DNA of 64,000 nt from Tersicoccus solisilvae (lineage in GTDB: Bacteria > Actinomycetota > Actinomycetes > Actinomycetales > Micrococcaceae). The stretch covers positions 1-64,000 of the forward strand of contig NZ_BMJI01000001.1 in the NCBI RefSeq assembly GCF_014643255.1. The letters run 5' to 3'. A program made the translations under genes and the position numbers. Below, piece by piece: positions 42,548-51,700 of this stretch. The notes under the pieces were generated by a model. It had not been told where the DNA came from, did no database searches, and worked only from the letters and a program-made list of their open reading frames with translations. The first letter of the stretch is position 1, and each line of letters begins with the position of its first letter.

Positions 42548-42559
42548 TCGAGCAGTCTA
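42540..42559. promoter_or_regulatory. Leaderless promoter and inverted repeat over the ACAD start
   Basis: CTCGA-CAT-TCGAG (42540-42552) is a 13-bp inverted repeat whose centre is the start codon. AGTCTA (42554-42559) is TAGACT on the minus strand, 6 nt before the ATG. The repeat resembles the palindrome in the idi/crtE gap (same CTCGA/TCGAG arms and 3-nt spacer). Confidence 0.5.
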
Positions 42560-42710
42560 CTGATAGTCCGGGACACGGACGGATGTGATTGCATCCACCT
42601 GTGGGCTGGGACACAATGGCGCATCGGGCCGGCCGACGCACGGATCGTCGGGCCCGTCGCACCGACCATCGTTCGCGCCCATCCCCGCGAGCGGCAGAAA
42701 CGGAGATGCT

Positions 42711-44186
42711 GTGAGTCCTCTGGGCGTGCTCGACCGCTCCCGCACGATCGCCGGACCCGGCTTCAACCGCTGGCTCATCCCGCCGGCCGCCCTCGCCGTC
42801 CACCTGTGCATCGGCCAGGTGTACGCGACGAGCGTGTACAAGACCGCGCTCGTCGAGCACTTCGGCACCAGCCAGACCGCGATCGGCGTGATCTTCTCGG
42901 TCGCCATCGTCATGCTCGGCCTCTCGGCCGCCATCTTCGGCACCTGGGTGGACACCAACGGGCCGCGCAAGGCCATGGTCGCCTCGGCGGCGTGCTGGGT
43001 CACCGGCTTCCTCGTCGGCTCCCTCGGCATCTTCACCGGTCAACTGTGGCTGCTCTACCTCGGCTACGGGGTGATCGGCGGCATCGGGCTGGGCATCGGC
43101 TACATCTCCCCCGTGTCCACCCTGATCAAGTGGTTCCCGGACCGGCCCGGCCTGGCGACGGGCATGGCCATCATGGGCTTCGGCGGCGGCGCGCTGATCG
43201 CCAGCCCGCTCTCCACGGCGCTGCTGAAGCTGTACGACCCGGCGTCCGGTTCCGGCACCCCGAGTGGTGACGCCGTGGGCAAGCTCTTCCTCACCTTCGC
43301 CGTGCTGCACCTGGCGTACATGCTGTTCGGCGCCTTCACCATCCGGGTGCCCGCCGACGGGTGGCGCCCGGCCGGGTTCGACCCGGCGACCGTCAAGGCC
43401 AAGGCACTGGTGACGGACGCCCACGTCTCGGCGAACAACGCCATCCGCACCCGGCCGTTCTGGCTGCTGTGGATCGTGCTGTTCTGCAACGTCACTGCCG
43501 GCATCGGCATCCTCGAGCAGGCGGCGCCGATGATCCAGGACTTCTTCCGGCAGCCGGACGGGCACTCCCTCGTCTCCGCCGCCGTCGCGGGCGGCTTCGT
43601 GGGTCTGCTCTCCATCGGCAACATGGCCGGCCGGTTCGTCTGGTCCACCACCTCGGACTACATCGGGCGCAAGCGGATCTATCTCGTCTACCTCGGCGTC
43701 GGTGCCGTGCTCTACGTGGTGCTGGCGACGGTCGGGTCCGCCGCGACCCTGCTGTTCGTGCTGCTGGCCTTCGTGATCCTGTCCTTCTACGGCGGTGGTT
43801 TCGCGACCGCCCCGGCGTACCTGCGCGACCTGTTCGGCACGTTCCAGGTCGGCGCGATCCACGGCCGGCTGCTGACCGCGTGGTCCGCGGCGGGCGTGGC
43901 CGGCCCGCTGATCGTCAACGGCGTCCTGGACGCCCGCGGCAAGCCGGGCACGCTCGACGCCGGCGCCTACCAGCCGGCGCTGTTCGTCATGGTCGGGCTC
44001 CTCGTCGTCGGATTCGTCGCCAACCTGCTCGTCCGCTCGGTCGACCCGCGCTACCACGAGCCCCGCCGGGGCGCCGGAACGGCGACCGGCACCCGGACCG
44101 GGCGGGAGGGCGCCTCGGCCGTCGCGGCAGCGGACGCCGGGCCGGCCACCGCGACCACCACCCGCACCGCCGCCGAGGAGGCCTGA
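42711..44186 (+). CDS. OFA-type MFS transporter (oxalate/formate antiporter family)
   Basis: The 491-residue carrier has 12 helices. LIPPAALAVHLCIGQVYATSVY at helix 1 is typical of the OFA family, as are GIGLGIGYISPVSTLIKWFPD and KGLATG-like PGLATGMAIMGFGGGALI. The C-terminus is a cytoplasmic Ala/Thr/Arg-rich tail. The GTG at 42711 has GGAG 5 nt upstream and matches where the family starts; longer readings upstream lack support. It is followed after 1 nt by a 32-residue membrane protein, then convergently by fdhD, which fits formate or a related monocarboxylate as substrate. Confidence 0.88.
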   Translation: MSPLGVLDRSRTIAGPGFNRWLIPPAALAVHLCIGQVYATSVYKTALVEHFGTSQTAIGVIFSVAIVMLGLSAAIFGTWVDTNGPRKAMVASAACWVTGFLVGSLGIFTGQLWLLYLGYGVIGGIGLGIGYISPVSTLIKWFPDRPGLATGMAIMGFGGGALIASPLSTALLKLYDPASGSGTPSGDAVGKLFLTFAVLHLAYMLFGAFTIRVPADGWRPAGFDPATVKAKALVTDAHVSANNAIRTRPFWLLWIVLFCNVTAGIGILEQAAPMIQDFFRQPDGHSLVSAAVAGGFVGLLSIGNMAGRFVWSTTSDYIGRKRIYLVYLGVGAVLYVVLATVGSAATLLFVLLAFVILSFYGGGFATAPAYLRDLFGTFQVGAIHGRLLTAWSAAGVAGPLIVNGVLDARGKPGTLDAGAYQPALFVMVGLLVVGFVANLLVRSVDPRYHEPRRGAGTATGTRTGREGASAVAAADAGPATATTTRTAAEEA

Positions 44187-44187
44187 C

Positions 44188-44286
44188 ATGCGCGCTCGAC
44201 TGATCATCGGCTGGACCCTGGTCGCCGTCCCCCTGCTCTACGGCATCGTCAACACGCTCTCCCGGGCGGCCGACCTGTTCCGCTGA
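44188..44286 (+). CDS. Small membrane companion of the OFA transporter
   Basis: This 32-residue protein starts at ATG 44188, 1 nt after the stop of the carrier gene, with GAGGAGG 8 nt upstream. It has a basic start (MRAR), one membrane helix (LIIGWTLVAVPLLYGIVNTL) and a short polar end. Small one-helix proteins encoded directly after OFA carriers are known and annotated as MFS small subunits. Position and layout support this role. Confidence 0.75.
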   Translation: MRARLIIGWTLVAVPLLYGIVNTLSRAADLFR

Positions 44287-44292
44287 GCCGGC

Positions 44293-45144
44293 TCAGTCCG
44301 TGCGGACCCGGTCGGCCCGCGTGTAGAGATTGACGGACCGGCCCCGGCTGAACCCGGCGAGCGTGATGCCCGCCTGGTCGGCGAGCTCCACCGCGAGCGA
44401 GGACGGCGCCGAGACGGCGGCGAGCGCCGGGATGCCGGCCAGGTGCGCCTTCTGCACCAGCTCGAAGGACGCGCGGCCGGACACCTGCAGCACGGTGTTG
44501 CGGGCCGGGACCAGGTTCGTGCGCAGCGCCCAGCCGACCACCTTGTCGACGGCGTTGTGCCGGCCGACGTCCTCCCGCAGGCACAGCAGCCGGGGCCCGT
44601 CGGCGTCGAGCGCGAAGAGGCCGGCGGCGTGCACCCCGCCGGTGCTGGAGAACAGCGACTGCTCCGCGCGCAGCGCCTCCGGCAGGGCCAGCAGCTGCGC
44701 CGCGGTCATTCGCAGACCGTCACGTGCGACGTCGAAGGCGCTGGTCTTCGTCACCGCCTCGATGGACGCCGTCCCGCAGATCCCGCACGAGGACGAGGTG
44801 TACACGTGCCGTTCGGCGCTGGTGTCGGGCGGCGCCACCCCGGGCGCGAGGGTCACCTCGACGATGTTGTAGCTGGCCCGCCCGTCGGCGTGGACGCCGG
44901 GACCGTAACGGAGCCCCGCGATGTGGTCCATGCTGCTGACGACGCCCTCCGAGACGAGGAAACCGGCGGCGAGGTCGAAGTCGTCACCGGGGGTGCGCAT
45001 GGTGACGGTGAAGGGCCGGCCGTTCAGGCGCAGTTCGAGCGGCTCCTCGCCGGCGATCGTGTCCGCCCGCGCGTTGACCTCGACGGCCCCGTCGTCGCCG
45101 ACCCGCAACCGGGTCACCCGCCGTCGCCGGCTCGCTCGCACCAT
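44293..45144 (-). CDS. fdhD: Formate dehydrogenase accessory sulfurtransferase
   Basis: The 283-residue FdhD takes sulfur from IscS and delivers it to the molybdenum cofactor of formate dehydrogenase. The catalytic cysteine pair is in SSSCGICGTASIEAV. Other family blocks are FTVTMRTPGDDFDLAAGFL, REDVGRHNAVDKVVGWAL and VSGRASFELVQKAHLAG. ATG 45144 has GGGAGGT 7 nt upstream. It is convergent with the OFA transporter pair, 6 nt apart. The formate dehydrogenase subunits themselves are not in the window and must lie elsewhere. Confidence 0.94.
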   Translation of the reverse strand: MVRASRRRRVTRLRVGDDGAVEVNARADTIAGEEPLELRLNGRPFTVTMRTPGDDFDLAAGFLVSEGVVSSMDHIAGLRYGPGVHADGRASYNIVEVTLAPGVAPPDTSAERHVYTSSSCGICGTASIEAVTKTSAFDVARDGLRMTAAQLLALPEALRAEQSLFSSTGGVHAAGLFALDADGPRLLCLREDVGRHNAVDKVVGWALRTNLVPARNTVLQVSGRASFELVQKAHLAGIPALAAVSAPSSLAVELADQAGITLAGFSRGRSVNLYTRADRVRTD

Positions 45145-45341
45145 GCCCGCACCTCCCGCGCCGTCGTCCCGGTGGACGCCGTTCACGCCCACCCTAGCCA
45201 GCGCCCCCGCAGGACCGGGCCGCCCGGCCGGTCGGTGTCGGCGCCTACAGTGGTGCCCAGCAGATGCCCCCGAGCCACGCTGCCGGACGGTGGGCATCGT
45301 GGCGGAGGGCACCCCACCGGTCAGGAACGAGGGAGGACGGC

Positions 45342-45944
45342 GTGACACCCACTCGACTGCGCCTGCCTCGCGCCGCCGCGGTCACGACGGCCATGGTGGC
45401 CCTGGGGCTGGGGGCGCACACGACGGCCGGCGGTCCGCTGCCACCGGTGCCGATCCTGGTCGCCGTCACCGTGGTCGCGCTGGTCCCGACGATGCTGCTC
45501 GCCGGCCGGAAGCTGACCACCGGCGTCCTCGGATGCCTGCTCGTCGCCGGGCAGGCGGTGCTGCACCTGGTCTTCACCCGGCTCTCCCTCCCGGGCACCA
45601 CGCCGACCACGAGTTTCCTCATCGGTCACGGTCACCACGGCGGCGAGGCCGCCCCACCGCTGGCCCCCGGCGCCGCCGCGAGCGCGGTCTCGGCCTCCCC
45701 CTCCGTCCCGATGCTGGTCCTGCACGCCCTCGCGACCCTCGGCGTCGCCGTGGTCCTCGCCCGCGGCGAGGCCGCCCTGCTCACGCTGCTGGGCTGGCTG
45801 CGCCCGCTGCTGCATCTGCCGGCGCCGACCCGCTTGCCGGTCCCACCGCGGTCCGTCTCGGGCACCGCCACCCCGGCACCCCCGGCCCGGACCGCGCTCC
45901 GGTTGCCCCGTCGACGCGGCCCGCCGCCAGCTCCCGCCCGCTGA
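45342..45944 (+). CDS. Membrane protein with His-rich loop, copper operon
   Basis: The 200-residue protein is not recognised. It has about four hydrophobic helices (AAAVTTAMVALGLGAHT, ILVAVTVVALVPTMLLAG, LGCLLVAGQAVLHLVFT and PMLVLHALATLGVAVVLA). A His-rich loop GHGHHGGEAA lies between the third and fourth, and the C-terminus is Pro/Arg-rich. The GTG at 45342 has GGGAGGA 5 nt upstream. It is followed by ycnI and copC, so a role in copper handling or delivery is likely, and the histidines could be ligands. This is inference. Confidence 0.7.
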   Translation: MTPTRLRLPRAAAVTTAMVALGLGAHTTAGGPLPPVPILVAVTVVALVPTMLLAGRKLTTGVLGCLLVAGQAVLHLVFTRLSLPGTTPTTSFLIGHGHHGGEAAPPLAPGAAASAVSASPSVPMLVLHALATLGVAVVLARGEAALLTLLGWLRPLLHLPAPTRLPVPPRSVSGTATPAPPARTALRLPRRRGPPPAPAR

Positions 45945-46076
45945 CCTCTCCCCTCGTCGCCCGCCGATCGTCCGGCGCTCGCCCCGGCTCGTCACCGTCC
46001 CGGTGACGTGCTGTCGCGTCCCGGTCGCGACCGGGCGACCCCCCGCGCTTCCGCGCACTCATCGACGAGGATTCCC

Positions 46077-46868
46077 ATGACATCCGCCCTTCGCCGCGCC
46101 CTCACGGGTACGGCCACCCTGACCGCCACCGCCACCGCGCTCCTGCTCGGAGCCGGCGCCGCGAGCGCCCACGTCACCGTCGTGCCGGACACGACGTCCG
46201 CCGGTGGCTACGCCAAGCTCGCCTTCAACGTTCCGACCGAGTCGGCCACCGCCCAGACCACGAAGGTCCAGGTCGACCTGCCGACGGGGACGCCCTTCAC
46301 GTCCGTCTCCGTCCGGCCGGTCGAGGGCTGGACCGCGAAGCTGACCACGACCACGCTGCCCGCACCGGTCGACGTCGACGGGACGACCGTGACCAGGGCG
46401 GTCACCTCCGTCGTCTGGACCGCTGACGACGCCGCCCACCGCATCGGGCAGCACGAATACCAGTCCTTCTCCCTCGCCGTCGGGAAGCTGCCGGCGGAGG
46501 GAATCGCCGTCACCCTGCCCGCCACCCAGACCTACACCGACGGCCGTGTCGTGCGGTGGGACCAGCGGGCGCAGGGCGACACGGAACCGGAGCACCCCGC
46601 CCCGACGTTCACGACGACGGCGGCGTCCTCCGACCACCATGACGCGGCGGCGTCCGGCGCCGGTGCGGCCGACGCCCACCCCGCGGCGACGACCACCGGC
46701 GGCTCGCCGGCCGCAGGCTGGGGCCTCGGCCTCGGCGCCGCCGGGTTCGTGTTCGGGGCCGCCGCGCTCGTCGTCGCCCTACTGACCCGGCGCGGTGCCA
46801 TCGGGACCCCGGCCGCCCGTGACCGCGGGACGGAACCGCGGTCGGCGCGGCAGGAGGCCGGGCGATGA
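46077..46868 (+). CDS. ycnI: YcnI-family copper-binding protein (DUF1775)
   Basis: The 263-residue exported protein has a signal peptide ending near AGAASA, after which the mature protein begins with His: AHVTVVPDTTSAGGYAK. YcnI binds copper through this N-terminal histidine and a later tryptophan. The domain continues to about residue 180 (VVWTADDAAHRIGQHEYQSF), then comes an Ala/His-rich linker (SDHHDAAAS) and a C-terminal membrane helix. ATG 46077 has CGAGGA 7 nt upstream. Its stop overlaps the copC start (ATGA). Confidence 0.9.
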   Translation: MTSALRRALTGTATLTATATALLLGAGAASAHVTVVPDTTSAGGYAKLAFNVPTESATAQTTKVQVDLPTGTPFTSVSVRPVEGWTAKLTTTTLPAPVDVDGTTVTRAVTSVVWTADDAAHRIGQHEYQSFSLAVGKLPAEGIAVTLPATQTYTDGRVVRWDQRAQGDTEPEHPAPTFTTTAASSDHHDAAASGAGAADAHPAATTTGGSPAAGWGLGLGAAGFVFGAAALVVALLTRRGAIGTPAARDRGTEPRSARQEAGR

Positions 46869-47437
46869 GCCGGCGGCGTGCGGTTGCCCTCGCCCTGGTG
46901 CTCACCCTCGCCGGTCTCGGCCTCGGCGCCCCGGCCGCCCAGGCGCACGACCAGCTGACCGGGACCACCCCGGGTGACGGCGCCACCGTGTCGACCGTCC
47001 CGGAGACCATCACCCTGCGGTTCAACGAGACGCCCATCGCCCTGGGCGCGCAGGTGAAGGTGCTCGACCCGGCCGGCGACGACCAGGCCGACGGCTCGGT
47101 GCGGATCACCGACACGACCGCCGCCCAGGCGATCAAGCCCGGCGCCCCGGCCGGCAGGTACACCGTCGACTGGCGCATCGTCTCCTCCGACTCGCACCCG
47201 ATCGAGGGGACGTTCACCTTCACCGCCACGGCGGCGAGCTCGGCCGGGCCGACGACGTCGGCGGCGGGGGCGTCATCGGCGGCGACGCCGTCCTCCACCG
47301 GGTCGTCGGCCCCCGCGCCTGCCGGGACCTCCGACAGCAACCCGCTGCCCGTCGTCGTGATCGTGGTCGGCGTGCTGCTGCTGGCCGGCTTCGGGTGGTG
47401 GATGGTCCTCTCCGGGCGTCGGCGCGGGCAGGACTGA
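46865..47437 (+). CDS. copC: CopC-domain copper-binding protein
   Basis: The 190-residue protein has a signal peptide ending AAQA and a CopC beta-barrel that starts HDQLTGTTPGDGATVST. Copper(II) ligands are the N-terminal His and the DSHPIEGTFTF histidine. A Ser/Ala/Thr/Pro linker leads to a C-terminal membrane helix (LPVVVIVVGVLLLAGFGWWM). It is translationally coupled to ycnI, and the two likely bind copper at the cell surface for import or detoxification. A strong hairpin follows the stop. Confidence 0.92.
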   Translation: MSRRRAVALALVLTLAGLGLGAPAAQAHDQLTGTTPGDGATVSTVPETITLRFNETPIALGAQVKVLDPAGDDQADGSVRITDTTAAQAIKPGAPAGRYTVDWRIVSSDSHPIEGTFTFTATAASSAGPTTSAAGASSAATPSSTGSSAPAPAGTSDSNPLPVVVIVVGVLLLAGFGWWMVLSGRRRGQD

Positions 47438-47445
47438 TGCCCGGG

Positions 47446-47484
47446 GGCCCGGCCGGTCACGCACCCCGCGTGCCCGGCCGGGCC
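47446..47484 (+). terminator. Hairpin terminator of the copper operon
   Basis: Two 16-nt arms, GGCCCGGCCGGTCACG and CGTGCCCGGCCGGGCC, pair with one mismatch around a 7-nt loop. It starts 9 nt after the copC stop. Confidence 0.75.
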
Positions 47485-47559
47485 TGCCCCGTTCCCGATC
47501 TCGACCGTCCCGCCCGCCGGTGGCATGCTGACAGGAGCCCCTCCCACCCTGGAGTCCTG

Positions 47560-48207
47560 ATGGCCTTCCTCACCGCCCCCGTCGGATCCGAGCCGGACGC
47601 CCACGCCACCTTCATCGAGCAGCAGCTGCACCAGCTGCGTCTGACCGCGGGTGGCCTGACCGACGAGCAGGCCCGGCGCACCGTCCCCCCGAGCACCCTG
47701 TCGATCGCCGGGCTGATCGCCCACGTCACCCTCGCGACGCACACCTGGCTGGTGCGTGCCCAGGTGGCACCGGAGCCCGCCGGGGCCGCGCGACTGGGGC
47801 AGGGCCGGCCGGCGGTGCTGGCGGGGTCCTGGTACGCCGGGGCGGAGGTGCCGCCGGGCGCGTCCCTGGCCGACCTGCTCGCGGCGTACGACGAGGTCGC
47901 GGCGCGGGTGCGGCCCGTCGTCGAGTCGGTGCCCCTGGACGTGGCGGTGCCCGTCCCGGACGCCCCGTGGTTCCCCGAGGACGTCGAGTTCTGGACCGCG
48001 CGCTGGGTGTTCATCCACGTCGCCACCGAGGTCGCCCGGCACGCCGGGCACGCGGACCTGATCCGTGAGGCGCTCGACGGCAAGGTCGCCTACCAGCTCA
48101 ACGCGGAAGCGGACGGCCTGGCGTGGGATCCGACCTACGGCGGCCGGGTCAGCCCGCAGGCGCGGGACCGGTCCTGGGGTCCGGAGCCCGAGGACAGCAC
48201 CGCCTGA
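47560..48207 (+). CDS. DinB-family protein (DUF664 type)
   Basis: The 215-residue protein is a four-helix-bundle DinB/mycothiol-dependent-enzyme type: FIEQQLHQLRLTAGGLTDEQ, SIAGLIAHVTLATHTWLVRA, and IHVATEVARHAGHADLIREA with the conserved histidines (H in the first and H-x3-H later) that bind a metal. Related enzymes use mycothiol as a cofactor. ATG 47560 has GGAG 5 nt upstream. It stands alone after the copper terminator. Confidence 0.86.
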   Translation: MAFLTAPVGSEPDAHATFIEQQLHQLRLTAGGLTDEQARRTVPPSTLSIAGLIAHVTLATHTWLVRAQVAPEPAGAARLGQGRPAVLAGSWYAGAEVPPGASLADLLAAYDEVAARVRPVVESVPLDVAVPVPDAPWFPEDVEFWTARWVFIHVATEVARHAGHADLIREALDGKVAYQLNAEADGLAWDPTYGGRVSPQARDRSWGPEPEDSTA

Positions 48208-48259
48208 TCAGCGGTTCGGCCTGATCACTCACCTCGGCGCCGGGGTGCCTGGACCGACG

Positions 48260-48565
48260 TCAGCGGTCCTCGCCCGGCACGACGTCGTCGCCGGGCGGGA
48301 GGTCCGCCTCCCCGGCGTCGGCGTCGGTCTGCGCGGCCGCGCCCGGGCCCGCCGCATCGGCGACCGCCGCGGTGGCGTCGCCCTCCACCGGCGTCGCCGT
48401 CGGGGCGTCCGACGACCCGCCCGACCGCTCCCCCGTCGTTTCAGGATCGAGCAACTCCTCCGGGGCCGGCACCAGCGGTCCCTCCGGACCGCCGGGGCGG
48501 GGCTTCTCGTGATAGTCCTCCGCGGCCAGTTCCGCCTCGGTCAGGACAGGTCTGCGCTCCGTCAT
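48260..48565 (-). CDS. Small acidic hypothetical protein
   Basis: The 101-residue protein starts MTERRPVLTEAELAAEDYHE and then becomes Pro/Ala/Asp/Glu-rich (GDATAAVADAAGP and DAGEADLPPGDD), probably disordered. It is not recognised. ATG 48565 follows GGAGG, with CACACT before it, so the start is well supported; a longer reading upstream crosses hairpin copy C. It is divergent from the SNF2 helicase gene. No function is proposed. Confidence 0.6.
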   Translation of the reverse strand: MTERRPVLTEAELAAEDYHEKPRPGGPEGPLVPAPEELLDPETTGERSGGSSDAPTATPVEGDATAAVADAAGPGAAAQTDADAGEADLPPGDDVVPGEDR

Positions 48566-48620
48566 GCCTCCAGTGTGCTGGCCCGCCGCGCACAAGGCCA
48601 CCCCCGGCCTCCGCATCCCG

Positions 48621-48687
48621 TGACTGGTCAGTAGTTGTCGGAATACCGCGTCCCGCGACGCCGATTCCGGCATCTACTGACCAGTCA
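48621..48687. repeat. Hairpin repeat element, copy C
   Basis: Two 24-nt arms (48621-48644 and 48664-48687) beginning TGACTGGTCAGTAG on each strand pair with two mismatches around a 19-nt loop. Its GTCAGTAGTTGTCG resembles GTCAATAGATGTCG in copy B, and the right side CATCTACTG matches CATCTATTG. It lies between divergent genes. Confidence 0.75.
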
Positions 48688-48738
48688 GCGGGAGAGGGGC
48701 GTGTGCGGCGGGCGGCCGCGCGGTGAGAGAATGAGCGG

Positions 48739-51700
48739 ATGCCCACCGTGCCGTTGATCGATGCCCAGGATCTGCTGCGCGTCGTCGGCGGCCCCGCGAT
48801 GCACCGCGGCAAGGCCTACATGCGTGACGGCGCCGTCATCTCCCTCGAATGGGACGCCGACGCGCGCCGCCTGAGCAGTCGGGTGCAGGGAGGCGAACCG
48901 GTTCCCTACCGCACCCGGCTGACCCTCGCCCCGCTGCGCGACGGACGGCACCGGATCGCGTCGACGTCGTGCGACTGCCCCGTCGGCGCCGCCTGCAAGC
49001 ACGTCGCCGCCACGGTCCTGCAGGCCAACGCCGATCACGCCCGCGACCGGCACCGCACGGAGAAGGAGCGGGCCCGAGCCGCCCGCACCACCGAGCCGGA
49101 CTGGCGCGAACACGTCGAGACGCTCCTGCCCGGCGAGGACACCGACGACGGCGAGGCCGCGCCGACCCCCCTGGGCCTGCAGTTCGAGCTCCGCGAACTC
49201 GGTGACACCTTCTCCCGCTGGGCGGCCAGCCGCGGCATCAAGCGCCGCAGCGCCAACCACAAGCTCGGCGTCCGTCCGGTGATCCGCAACGAGAAGGGCC
49301 GGTGGGTGCGCAACCAGCTGGCCTGGTCCAACATCGCCTACCAGACCCAGGGCCTGACCTTCGACGCCGACCAGCACCGCTGGTTCTCCCAGTTCCCCGG
49401 CCTGCACCGGGCGGCCGGGGTCGGCTACTTCGGGCAGAACGACTCGTGGCTCTACCTCGACGACTTCGCCAACCCGCTGTTGTGGCAGCTGCTGGACGAG
49501 GCTACCCGGCTCGGGATTCCCCTGGTCTCCTCCGCGAAGGACACCGCCGTGCGGATCGGGCGCCGGGCACGGATCAGTCTGGACGCCGAGCGGGTCGAGG
49601 CGGCGGAGGACCCGCAGACCGGCGACGGCGACGTCCGGGTGGTGCCGGTGCTCGACGTCGACGGCCGGACCTCCGACCTCACCGGCGTCAGCACGATCGC
49701 CGACCACGGCGTCTACGTCCGCCGCGAGATCACCGACCCGCAGGGAGCGGCCGGCCCCGCGGGTGCGAGCGCCGAGATTCTCCTCGCCCCGCTCGAGGAG
49801 CGGCTCGGGGCCACCCAGAAGGAACTGCTCACCCAGCCGGGCGGCTTCGTGATCCCCGCCGCCGACGCCGACGAGTTCGTCCACGACGTGTACCCGGCCC
49901 TGGCCGACCGGATCCTCGTCACCAGCACCGACGGGTCGGTGCCGCTGCCCGTCCCACAACCGCCCACCCTCGTGCTCGAGGTCGAGTACGCCGAGGGTCC
50001 GACCGTCGAGGCCCGTTGGCACTGGGAGTACGCGCACGGTGCCCGCGTCTCGCGGCGGCCCCTGCGCCGCTCGCCGGGCGCGCCCGGCCACCGGGATCGG
50101 GACGCGGAGGACGCCGTCCTGGCCCGGACCGCCGTCGCGCTGGCGGGGCCCGGCGCCGACACCGACGACGGCGCGAAGGACGCCACCGTCGCGGACCGCA
50201 CGCTGCACGACATCGACGCCGCGGAGTTCGTCGAGCACACGCTGCCGCGGCTGGTCGACGTCGACGGCGTCGAGGTGCACGACCTCGGCACCCGGCCGGA
50301 TTTCCGCGAACTGGACGAGACGCCGCGGCTGGTGGTCAGCACGGTCGACTCGACCGAGCGGGACTGGTTCGACCTCGGCCTGATGGTGCGCATCGCCGGG
50401 CACGAGATCCCCTTCCGGAAGATCTTCGAGGCGCTGAGCGCGGGCAAGACCAAGGTCATGCTGGTCGACAAGAGCTACTTCTCGATCGACCGCCCGGAGT
50501 TCCACCGGTTGCGGGACCTGATCGACGACGCGCGGGAGCTGCGCGAGTGGGAGACCGGCCCACGGATCAGCCGGTTCCAGGCCGGGCTGTGGGAGGAGCT
50601 GGAGGAGCTGGCGTGGGAGACCCACGAGTCGGCCGCCTGGTCCCGGACCGTCGCCGGCCTGCTCGACGTCGACGCCGTGCCGGCCCCCGCCCTGCCGGCC
50701 GGCCTGGACGCGGACCTGCGCCCGTACCAGCGGGACGGCTTCACCTGGCTGACGTTCCTGTACGAGCACGGCCTCGGCGGCGTGCTGGCCGACGACATGG
50801 GGCTCGGCAAGACGCTGCAGACCCTGGCGCTCGTCGCCCACGCCCGAGAGCACCCCGGTGCCGGCGCCGGCACCGACACGGAGCGCCGGGCGCCGTTCCT
50901 CGTCGTCGCGCCGACCTCCGTCGTGCACAACTGGGTGGCCGAGGCCGCCCGCTTCACGCCGGGACTGACCGTCCGCGCCCTGACCCGGACCGAGGGGAAG
51001 GCGGCCGGGTCCCTCGCGGAGGCCGTGGACGGGGCCGACGTCGTCGTCACCTCCTACGCACTGCTGCGCCTGGACGAGCGGGCCTACCAGAAGCGGGAGT
51101 GGGCCGGCCTGATCCTGGACGAGGCGCAGTTCGTCAAGAACCGCACGGCCCGTGTGCACCAGGCCGCCCGGGATCTGGCCGCCCCGTTCAAGCTGGCCAT
51201 CACGGGCACCCCGATGGAGAACAACCTGATGGAGCTGTGGTCGATGTTCGCCATCGCCGCGCCCGGGCTGTTCCCCACCTCCCGCGTGTTCACCGAGGAC
51301 TACGTCAAGCCGATCGAGCGGAACGCGGACACCCGGATGCTGGACCGGCTGCGGACCCGGGTGCGGCCGCTGATGATGCGCCGCACGAAGGAGATGGTGG
51401 CCCGCGACCTGCCCGAGAAGCAGGAGCAGACGCTCGAGGTGGAGCTGGACGAGGCGCACCGGCGGATCTACGAGACGCAGCTGCAGCGGGAGCGGCAGAA
51501 GGTCCTCGGCCTGCTGGACGACCTGGACCGACAGCGGTTCATCGTCTTCCGGTCGCTGACGCTGCTGCGGATGCTGTCCCTGGACGCGGCACTGGTCGAC
51601 GAGGAGCACGAGGGGGTGCCCTCGGCCAAGCTGGACGCGCTGATGGAGAAGCTCGACGACGTGCTCGCCGAGGGGCACCGGGCGCTGGTGTTCAGCCAGT

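Noticed and set aside
45145-45341. Riboswitch (molybdenum cofactor or copper) between fdhD and the His-rich gene
   Set aside because: No conserved riboswitch core or convincing stem set could be recognised by eye. A TACAGT at 45247 may be a promoter box.
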